From Acetofilamentum sp. (GTDB lineage: Bacteria > Bacteroidota > Bacteroidia > Bacteroidales > JAFGUD01), in the NCBI GenBank assembly GCA_020722645.1, contig DYKL01000013.1, positions 1-18,750 on the forward strand: a stretch of 18,750 bases of DNA. The letters run 5' to 3'. The notes below the pieces were generated by a model. It worked only from the letters and a program-made list of their open reading frames with translations, was not told the origin of the DNA and did no database searches. Positions 8,173 to 15,061 of the stretch are shown piece by piece. Position numbers and translations under genes: made by a program. Within the stretch, counting starts at the first letter, position 1. The number at the start of each line of letters is the position of its first letter.

Positions 8173-8485
8173 AATTTTTTTTATATAAAAGTACGATAAA
8201 AAATAATTTCGTGGGTTATTTTGATTAAAAATTTAACTGTTTTTAACATCAACAAAGATAAAAATAATTTGAAACATTAAAAATTTTTTTTCTGATTTTG
8301 ATTTTAATTTCGTTTAAAACCTTAAATCCGTAAGTCCATACTTATATATCTGAAATTCAGCCAGGTGAAAACACCTGACTGGTGCAAACTACATGTTGCA
8401 GGTGTTTTCACCTGCAACCACTTACGAAAAGACTTGCGGATTTAAGGTAAAACATAATTATCTATTTCCTTGTGTCTTTTTAAAA
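8173..8485. other. 313-bp intergenic region upstream of tonB
   Basis: No gene was found. The part nearest tonB (8173-8318) is plain AT-rich sequence with a near-match to a -7 box (TACTTTTA on the minus strand) but no clear -33 element. The rest is occupied by the inverted-repeat element at 8319-8448, listed separately. Confidence 0.6.
8319..8448. repeat. MITE-like inverted-repeat element (~130 bp)
   Basis: The element is bounded by 18-bp ends, ACCTTAAATCCGTAAGTC (8319-8336) and its reverse complement at 8431-8448, with one mismatch. Inside are two further hairpins: CAGGTG-AAAA-CACCTG (8362-8377) and a perfect 10-bp stem GTTGCAGGTG/CACCTGCAAC around TTTT (8395-8418). The two internal stems share the core CAGGTG/CACCTG. 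The nested, non-coding, fully palindromic layout fits a miniature inverted-repeat element or a large structured RNA; the flanks show no clear target duplication. It sits after the lipoprotein gene and before tonB, both on the minus strand. Confidence 0.75.
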
Positions 8486-10918
8486 CTATTGAAAAATGAA
8501 AATATTTTTGTCGTTTTTCATAGTAAAGTCAATAGTTTTGAAAGATGATTCTATTGAGTAGATGTCTGTTTTTGAAAAAAAAGTGATTTTTTTTGTTTCG
8601 CCGGGAATTAAATCAAAAAAATTATCACTTAATGTGCCTGTTTTTTCTGTATAAACATAAACGTTTTTTGCAAGATAATCAGTTGTTAATTCTATTACAT
8701 AGCCATCTTCTACAACATAAAACTTTTGTTTGATATTAGGTTTTTTAAGTTTAAGGAATTTGTCATCGGTAAAATAGTAATATTTTTCGGAGTATAATTC
8801 TTGATTAAGGTAAATATCAATCTTGAAGACACAAAAATTTCTACCTGCTTTTGAAAGTTCACTTCCAATGTTAAAAGAAAAATATTTTTTCGATTTTAAA
8901 GTTTCAATGTTTTGGTTTAAGATGTTTCGTCGCCAAAGTATATTACCATCAAATGTGTAAAGTTTAAAATAAAAGTCAAATTGTAAATCATTATTAAAGT
9001 CAGAACGCACATCAATATTTACCCAGCCTTTTTTTTCCGTAACTCTGACTTGTAATTTTGACAAGGCATTTTTCAGACCAAACATTTTTCCTTTCCAGTA
9101 ACCTTTGTAATCAACTGCGGAATAAGAAATAATCGGATTATAGTCATTGTATAAACCACAGTTGAATCCGGTATAATTATTGTCAAAGCGACATTCGTTT
9201 AAAGTTTTTTGATATTCTTGTGCTGAAAAACATTGATTTAAATATATAAAATTATTAAAATCCTGTGGTATTTCTGAATAGTTACTTAGAGCATTTTTTA
9301 TAAGTGCCGTAGCATTGTATGGTTTCTGGTGTGCTTTTATAACTTTGGAATCTGTATGTCTGTTATTTGGTTGAGTAAAAGTCCTGATTGTCAGTATATT
9401 TGGATATTCAGGAGTTTTTTCTTTAATTTTTTTGATAGATTTGAAATTCATATTTTCAAAATACATCAAATTACTATTTTGGCTGATAGTTTTGGGAATT
9501 AAATCTTTAAAAATATAATTGTTAGTTTGATATATAATTAAGGAATCTTCGGAACTATAGTTTAATTTGTTTTTGTAGTATGCATATTGTTCGTTTATGT
9601 TGTTAGAACCAGACCAGAAAGCAATGCAAGTATGTTTTCTTAATTTAGATGTAATAAAATTAATTTCGTTTTCGATATTTTTAAGGAAATGTTCAGAACT
9701 GTCAATAATTTTGCAGGGAAACATAAAATCCTGCCATACAAGTATTCCTGCTTTATCTAATGCATCATACAAAAAATGTTGTTCATAGATTCCTTTTTCA
9801 GAAATTCGGAGCATATTAAAATTTGCTAATTTCAGGTCTTGTGCAACTTTAATGTAGTTTTCCTCTTTTGTTAGGTTCCAGAAAATATCTAAAGGTAAAT
9901 ATTCAATAATTTTAAGAGTAACTGGAACATCGTTAAGTTTCAATAAAAATGAATTGTTCAAAGTGTCAATTGATATTTTTTTAATACCGAACAATACTTC
10001 GTTTTCTGCAAGTACTTCTTCATTTTTTGTAAAAGTTGATTTTAGATTATATAAATAAGGTGTTCCTAAATCGTGAGACCACCATAACTGAGGATTTGTT
10101 ATTTCAAAATCAACTTCATAAGAGTGAGTTCCTTTGTCAATATTTATTTTCTTATTTGTCAGGTTAATGTTTTTGTATCGGATAGTCAAGTTAATATTTG
10201 TGTTTATGTCAGATTTGATTAGGTAAGTTGCTTTTATTTTTGCATATTTTTCTTTTTCTAATTCTACAGTTTGAAAAAAGACATCTTCAACTGTTAAGTC
10301 TTCCCATTTTTTTATAACAACATCTTTCCAAAATCCAAGCGGAATGTAGTAAAAACCCATTGTTGTATCAGTAAAATATCTTGCAATTCTGAACATTTCA
10401 AAACCTTTAAATGGTAGTTTAACATCAGAGTTATTGTTTAAAGTTTCATTTGTTTTTTTTATGTTTTCAAACTTAATATAAATAATATTTTTACCTTTTA
10501 CAACAATATCCGAAATATCTGTTTTCCATTCTATAAACATATTATCTGTTTTAACAATAAGGCTGTCATTTAGATAAACATCAGCTACTCCGGTTATGCC
10601 TTTTAAAATTAATTCATAATGCTCATTTTTTAATTCATTACTAACTTGAAAATATGTACGGTATTCCCAATTCACCGTATCTATCCATTTATTGTTCAAA
10701 AATTCCATTTCATAATACAGATTATACATTAGAGTATCACGCTGTAAAGAAGTATGAATAGCATCAGGCACATAAGTTTTCCTCCAGATATTATCAACTC
10801 CTTTGTAATGCCAGGTTACAAGTTTTTCAATGCTGTTTTCCTTTTTATCGTCTTTGCAATTAGAATTCAAAATAACTGATAAAAATATCACAAATAAAAA
10901 AAAGTGTTTATTTTGCAT
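8486..10918 (-). CDS. Beta-mannosidase-like GH2 surface lipoprotein, probably catalytically dead
   Basis: This 810-residue protein has a lipoprotein signal with Cys21 followed by KDD, which matches the K-(D/E)2 surface-export signal known in Bacteroidetes; the residue before Cys (Asn) is atypical. The fold follows family 2 beta-mannosidases. The sugar-binding domain is at ~35-205 (WEYRTYF, VADVYLN, LGFWKDVVI), the Ig-like domain at ~207-310 ending near WWSHDLGTPYLY (279-290), and the barrel at ~312-620 with GILVWQDFMFPC (391-402). Next come YLNQCFSAQEYQKTL (559-573), the ISYSAVDYKGYWK loop (597-609) and C-terminal beta domains. At the acid/base site the usual W-x-G-N-N-E reads WSGSNN (435-440), so Glu is replaced by Asn440. 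At the nucleophile site the usual SEFGFQS aligns with TIRTFTQ (510-516), with no Glu. I infer a carbohydrate-binding or scaffold role. The open frame is intact, so it is not a decayed gene. Confidence 0.8.
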   Translation of the reverse strand: MQNKHFFLFVIFLSVILNSNCKDDKKENSIEKLVTWHYKGVDNIWRKTYVPDAIHTSLQRDTLMYNLYYEMEFLNNKWIDTVNWEYRTYFQVSNELKNEHYELILKGITGVADVYLNDSLIVKTDNMFIEWKTDISDIVVKGKNIIYIKFENIKKTNETLNNNSDVKLPFKGFEMFRIARYFTDTTMGFYYIPLGFWKDVVIKKWEDLTVEDVFFQTVELEKEKYAKIKATYLIKSDINTNINLTIRYKNINLTNKKINIDKGTHSYEVDFEITNPQLWWSHDLGTPYLYNLKSTFTKNEEVLAENEVLFGIKKISIDTLNNSFLLKLNDVPVTLKIIEYLPLDIFWNLTKEENYIKVAQDLKLANFNMLRISEKGIYEQHFLYDALDKAGILVWQDFMFPCKIIDSSEHFLKNIENEINFITSKLRKHTCIAFWSGSNNINEQYAYYKNKLNYSSEDSLIIYQTNNYIFKDLIPKTISQNSNLMYFENMNFKSIKKIKEKTPEYPNILTIRTFTQPNNRHTDSKVIKAHQKPYNATALIKNALSNYSEIPQDFNNFIYLNQCFSAQEYQKTLNECRFDNNYTGFNCGLYNDYNPIISYSAVDYKGYWKGKMFGLKNALSKLQVRVTEKKGWVNIDVRSDFNNDLQFDFYFKLYTFDGNILWRRNILNQNIETLKSKKYFSFNIGSELSKAGRNFCVFKIDIYLNQELYSEKYYYFTDDKFLKLKKPNIKQKFYVVEDGYVIELTTDYLAKNVYVYTEKTGTLSDNFFDLIPGETKKITFFSKTDIYSIESSFKTIDFTMKNDKNIFIFQ

Positions 10919-10927
10919 AAAAAATAT

Positions 10928-10935
10928 TATATTTG
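10928..10935 (+). promoter_or_regulatory. Bacteroidetes -7 box, possibly leaderless transcript
   Basis: TATATTTG matches TAnnTTTG exactly and ends only 7 nt before the ATG at 10943. Transcription would begin at or next to the start codon. A weak GTGTTT element about 20 bp upstream is the only -33 candidate, and it lies inside the 5' end of the divergent lipoprotein gene. Confidence 0.5.
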
Positions 10936-10942
10936 CTAAAAA

Positions 10943-11557
10943 ATGAGTTTCCCATACACATATAAATCAATTTGTGAAACCGATTTATCACCAAAAAAAA
11001 TTTTTATAAAATTAGAGAAAAATTTTGAGAGTAAAAAGTTAAGAAATTTAATTTTTTTTCAGAACAAGATAAATTTTGATATTGAAACAGGTTTATTTGG
11101 ATTAAAAACAAATGTTTCATTAGAATTTAAACTTGAAAAAACAGGATTTTATTATGAATTTTCGTTGTTAAATTTAATAAAAGCAATAATTGTCCTTATT
11201 ATTATCAGTGCATTCATTTTTAAAAGTATAACTAATTTGTTAATTTATCCTACAATTGGTGTTTCTTTATTGTATTCTATTGTAATTTTTCATATAAAAA
11301 CCAAATTAGAAGATTTGTTTTCAGAATTTTATGAAAATTATTCAAAAGCTGAAATATTAAGCGAAAACCAAAAAAAATGGATGCAAAATCCTGATGTTTG
11401 TCCCGGCTGTGGAGAAAAACTGATACCGGAAGATGCTTTTTGCCCCGAATGTGGTTTAAATTTGAGTAAACATCGAAAAGCAAAACCCGATAAATCTTCC
11501 AGAAATGCGTATTTCGATTTTAGAATAGAATATTCGGGAATTACGAATAATGAATGA
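10943..11557 (+). CDS. Two-helix membrane protein with C-terminal zinc ribbon
   Basis: I do not recognise a named family for this 204-residue protein. Residues 1-75 form a soluble N-terminal part without a signal peptide. Two hydrophobic segments (about 77-94 and 98-117) make a membrane hairpin that leaves both ends in the cytoplasm. Residues 153-170 form a rubredoxin-like zinc ribbon (CPGCG, then CPECG; Cys153, 156, 167, 170), followed by a basic tail. Such ribbons commonly bind zinc and mediate protein or nucleic-acid contacts; no enzyme motif is visible. It diverges from the pseudo-mannosidase lipoprotein gene with only 24 bp between the starts. The last codons and stop (NNE, 11546-11557) lie in the quasi-repetitive DNA that follows, so the C-terminal few residues may be repeat-derived. 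Confidence 0.8.
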   Translation: MSFPYTYKSICETDLSPKKIFIKLEKNFESKKLRNLIFFQNKINFDIETGLFGLKTNVSLEFKLEKTGFYYEFSLLNLIKAIIVLIIISAFIFKSITNLLIYPTIGVSLLYSIVIFHIKTKLEDLFSEFYENYSKAEILSENQKKWMQNPDVCPGCGEKLIPEDAFCPECGLNLSKHRKAKPDKSSRNAYFDFRIEYSGITNNE

Positions 11558-11572
11558 TGAATAACGAATGAT

Positions 11573-11620
11573 GCAACAATGTAACAATTTAGCAATGCAA
11601 CATGCAACAATTAAACAATT
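11573..11620. repeat. Degenerate 8-bp-period repeat
   Basis: GCAACAAT, GTAACAAT, TTAGCAAT, GCAACAT, GCAACAAT and TAAACAAT follow one another almost exactly at 8-bp spacing, one copy being a base short. GAATGATGAATAAC-like sequence precedes it from about 11550. It fills the 66-bp gap between two convergent genes, where no ordinary terminator hairpin is visible. Confidence 0.7.
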
Positions 11621-11623
11621 TTC

Positions 11624-14600
11624 TTACTGCCAAATTATAAAGTCGTAATTTAAGTTTTCTCGTCTGTTTGTCGGATTTTGTTTCCCTTTGGTCAGTTCGC
11701 TGACAGTTTTCATCACATAAACCTGCAGTTCGGAAATCATAACTTTTCCGTCTTTGTTACTGTCCGCTTTTTTTGACATCAAACCGTTAATCAAAACATA
11801 AGTAAAAACACCGTTCTGGATTTTTTTGCTTTCGTAAGCATATTCCTGTCCGCCTGCCGAAGAGATAATAGTTGTTCCGGATCCTCTGCGTAAGTCGGCA
11901 AACATCATTTTCATTATTTCAAGAGAACTTTGAGAGCCGAATTTCGGAATTTCGCCGGTTTGAATATTCCAAAGACTTCTTTCTCCGTAGCTTTTAGCTT
12001 CATCGTTGATTATTACCGCACCTGTTTGGTTGTCGTCTTGGGTATCTTCGTCAATTTCGCCGGAATGACAGGCATCAATAAATACTATTTTTCGTCGGGC
12101 TGGAATACTGTCAAGTAAATCCACAAATTCGTCGTATCCGACTATTGAGTTGAAAAAATTATAATAATCAAAGGTATAAGTAGTCAGAAAATAATTATAA
12201 TCTTCGTCTAACAATCCGTGTCCGGCGAAAAACAAAATAACTTGGTCATCAACTTTTGTTTTTAGAAGTTCGTTTTTTAGTGCCAGAATATTTTCACGGG
12301 TAGCTTGTTCATTTGTGAGTTTTATTGGAATTATATTGCTGAAAGCTTTGTTTTTTGAGCTGAACAGATTTATTATGTCGTTTGCGTCTTTTTCTGCGTA
12401 GTCCAAATTTAGAGTTGTATCTAAATATTTTGAAATTCCTATTGAGATAATGTATAAATCCGAACTGACTTCATTTTCACATACGATAGAAAATGATTTT
12501 TTTAAAGATTCTAAGCCTTGCTCGTTGATTGCAGTAAAATCAATTTTGTTATGTCCGTTACTGAGTGTAATTTCTATACTATCGGAATATTCTTTTTCAT
12601 GTAAATGTCTTATTGACTTACCGTTAGTTCCGTAAACCGGAACACTGTTTACCCACACATTTATTCGGTCTAAATTGAAAGACTTGTCATAAGCCGAAAT
12701 TTTTAAATCCAAAGTTTTATCTTCTGTAGAAATAGGTATTTCGTTGATATTATCAATATTTACAACCGGGATATTGATTTTTACGTCAGAAATATTTGAG
12801 AACCCCATTTTAGTGAGTCTTTTTTTGTATGCTTTTCTGTAAATTTCTATTTCTTCTGGACTTGTGTATGTCAATCTTGATAAAACAGTATCAGGACGAT
12901 TAAATTTTATATCAAACTGGTCAAAAGTGTATAAGTTTTTTTCGTGAATAAAACTAATATATTTCATTGCTCCTTTTGTCGAATAGTAATAATTGTTTGG
13001 TGCAACATATATGAAGTCATTGTTGTCAAAAGCTGCCAGACTAACAATCGCTTCGCCTGTTTCAATATTCCAGAATTTTATAAGTCCATCGTAACCTACA
13101 GTTGCAATATAATTATAAGGTGAGTTGAAATTCAAATCTGAAATTTCAGTCTGATGTTGTGTGTTTATCTTAAAAATCTGCTTTTTTTCTTTTAAATTGT
13201 ACAAAATTAAGTTCCTATCATTGTCTATAAAAGCAATTAAAGTTTCTGTGTCCGAAAAGTCAAGCGGTGATTTGCCGATAAAAGAGTCAATCAAATTTTG
13301 AGTTGATGTTTCGTAAAGTTTGATAATTGTATCTTTTTCTGAAACAAGGTAAAAATACTTTGAATTAGGACTAAATCCACCTGTTTCGTAGTCTCTGTCG
13401 AGTAAAATAGATGTTATTTTTTGTTGAATTGTCAAATCCCACAAATCACAAACCCTATTGTACTGTGTAACATTAAAAGCTATTAAAAATTCACCGTCAG
13501 GACTGATATTTGAAAAATAGACATCGCCTTCTATTGAGAAAGTAGTTTTCAGCGGCAATTTGTCAGTTTTAATTTTTTTCTTTTCAAAAATTTGAGCCGA
13601 ACTTGTTGAATAAAGATAAAAATCTGCTGAATAAACTTTTTGTCTGTCTAAAATTTTTTCGTGGTTAAGCAAAGAATATTCCTGCAAATGAGTAGCGTTA
13701 TAGTTCACTTGCATCAGATTTAGAGTATCAGAAACAAAAAATTGACGGTATGTGTTTTTTTTCTTGTTTTTAATTTTAATAGATTTTCCCAAATCCTGAA
13801 TATTCCAGATATGTACTTTTTGAGATATGTTTTTTATGTTGTCATTTTTTCGGTCAATTTTGTTCAGGTTGTAGATAAGGAAAATTTTATTCGGATTAAT
13901 TTCATAGAAACTGTTCTGCGAGCTGTATTCGTAAGAATAATATTTTTGCAGGAAAGTTCGCTCAGGTGTTTCTTTATAAAGCATTTGTCCCTTATTTGAC
14001 AAGTTCCAGATTCTGTTGCTGCCGTCGTTGTAAGTAAGGAACATATAATTTCCGTCTTTTGAAAATGAAAGGGACGTAATACTGTTTGCTCCACCTTGAA
14101 TTGTTTTAGTCTCTGTGAATTTATCCAAGTTCCAGATGATGATTTTACGGTCTTTACCTGCACTTGCGGCATATTTCCCATCAGTTGAAACCGTAACACA
14201 AGTTGGTTCTTTGGTGTGAGCTTCAAGAATTGAGATTCTTTTACCGGTGTTTTTGTCATAAACATAAATCAAATTGTCTCTGTTAGCGGAAATGATATAT
14301 TTATCGGTAGTTTGAACATCGTTAAAAGCGTCCCAAAAATTATTTGCCTGCAAAGTGATTTTTTTATCAGATTTTGAATTTATTTGTCGTTTTTTTATAA
14401 CTCCATTATCTCCTGCTGCAATTATATGATTTTCTTTGCCACTGAAAATCAAAGAATTAGTTTTTAGTTTAAACTTACTCAACTCTTCGTTGTAAATCAG
14501 ATTATAAATGTAGAAATGTTTTTCTCTTTTGCCGCCGAAAGCCAAAAAAGAACCATCGTCGCTAAAATCAACGGTTGTGAAATATTTTTTTGCTGTATAA

Positions 14601-15061
14601 TTAAGCGTTGTTTCGTTATTTGTCAGTAAATCAATTATATATACGGATTTTGAAACATAAGCTAATTTGTTTCCGTCGGGACTAAAAGCAATGTCTTTAA
14701 CAGGCATATCAGTCTCAAAACTTTTGATAATATCACCTTCGGGATAAGTCCAAATTATGATTTTGCCGTCATCAGAACAAGATGCAAATTTTTTTTCATT
14801 AGGGTGAATTGCAATGGCATTTACGACCTGCTCGTGTCCGACAATCAGCTTCATCTGCATAAAAGAGTTCATATCCCAGATGATAATTTTATTATCAGCA
14901 CCGCTTGATATTATGTATTCATTATTTCCGCAAAATTCAATATCAGTAATTGTAGTAGAATGACCTGTTTGTATGCTCAATTCCTGTGAAAACATAATTT
15001 TGTCCTGAATTAAAACAGACAAAAAAATCAGAACGGCTGATATTTTTATATAAGTTTTCAT
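11624..15061 (-). CDS. Exported WD40-propeller caspase (C14-like peptidase)
   Basis: This 1145-residue protein has a signal peptide (1 to about 25, ending MFSQ). WD40 propeller repeats follow (about 30-680): clear blades begin at GHSTTITDIEF (33), GHEQVVNAIAI (75) and near 279-315, each closing with IIIW-type strands. A linker (DFIYVAPNNYYYSTKG, then FNRPDTVL) and an Ig-like domain (~784-862) are arranged as in other bacterial WD40-caspases. The caspase domain begins near LYIISIGISKY (~870) and has the catalytic dyad His948 in FFAGHG and Cys998 in FIDACHSGE. After it comes an EF-hand-like loop DSNKDGKVMISE (1100-1111). Metacaspase-type enzymes cleave after basic residues and often need calcium; the substrate here is unknown. 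Its ATG overlaps the stop of the upstream lipoprotein gene (ATGA), so the two are probably translated in a coupled way. The signal peptide implies a periplasmic or surface location. Confidence 0.9.
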   Translation of the reverse strand: MKTYIKISAVLIFLSVLIQDKIMFSQELSIQTGHSTTITDIEFCGNNEYIISSGADNKIIIWDMNSFMQMKLIVGHEQVVNAIAIHPNEKKFASCSDDGKIIIWTYPEGDIIKSFETDMPVKDIAFSPDGNKLAYVSKSVYIIDLLTNNETTLNYTAKKYFTTVDFSDDGSFLAFGGKREKHFYIYNLIYNEELSKFKLKTNSLIFSGKENHIIAAGDNGVIKKRQINSKSDKKITLQANNFWDAFNDVQTTDKYIISANRDNLIYVYDKNTGKRISILEAHTKEPTCVTVSTDGKYAASAGKDRKIIIWNLDKFTETKTIQGGANSITSLSFSKDGNYMFLTYNDGSNRIWNLSNKGQMLYKETPERTFLQKYYSYEYSSQNSFYEINPNKIFLIYNLNKIDRKNDNIKNISQKVHIWNIQDLGKSIKIKNKKKNTYRQFFVSDTLNLMQVNYNATHLQEYSLLNHEKILDRQKVYSADFYLYSTSSAQIFEKKKIKTDKLPLKTTFSIEGDVYFSNISPDGEFLIAFNVTQYNRVCDLWDLTIQQKITSILLDRDYETGGFSPNSKYFYLVSEKDTIIKLYETSTQNLIDSFIGKSPLDFSDTETLIAFIDNDRNLILYNLKEKKQIFKINTQHQTEISDLNFNSPYNYIATVGYDGLIKFWNIETGEAIVSLAAFDNNDFIYVAPNNYYYSTKGAMKYISFIHEKNLYTFDQFDIKFNRPDTVLSRLTYTSPEEIEIYRKAYKKRLTKMGFSNISDVKINIPVVNIDNINEIPISTEDKTLDLKISAYDKSFNLDRINVWVNSVPVYGTNGKSIRHLHEKEYSDSIEITLSNGHNKIDFTAINEQGLESLKKSFSIVCENEVSSDLYIISIGISKYLDTTLNLDYAEKDANDIINLFSSKNKAFSNIIPIKLTNEQATRENILALKNELLKTKVDDQVILFFAGHGLLDEDYNYFLTTYTFDYYNFFNSIVGYDEFVDLLDSIPARRKIVFIDACHSGEIDEDTQDDNQTGAVIINDEAKSYGERSLWNIQTGEIPKFGSQSSLEIMKMMFADLRRGSGTTIISSAGGQEYAYESKKIQNGVFTYVLINGLMSKKADSNKDGKVMISELQVYVMKTVSELTKGKQNPTNRRENLNYDFIIWQ

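Noticed and set aside
11338..11610. A 90-codon minus-strand open frame opposite the zinc-ribbon gene
   Set aside because: It is antisense to the zinc-ribbon cysteines and starts in repetitive DNA; the composition does not look protein-like.
11624..11700. Type IX secretion C-terminal signal on the caspase
   Set aside because: The C-terminus (NLNYDFIIWQ) lacks the expected Ig-like sorting domain and its GxxP and basic end motifs.
13864..14265. A 133-codon open frame inside the WD40-caspase gene on the same strand
   Set aside because: It lies wholly within a clear WD40 coding region in another frame and has no domain, signal or promoter support.
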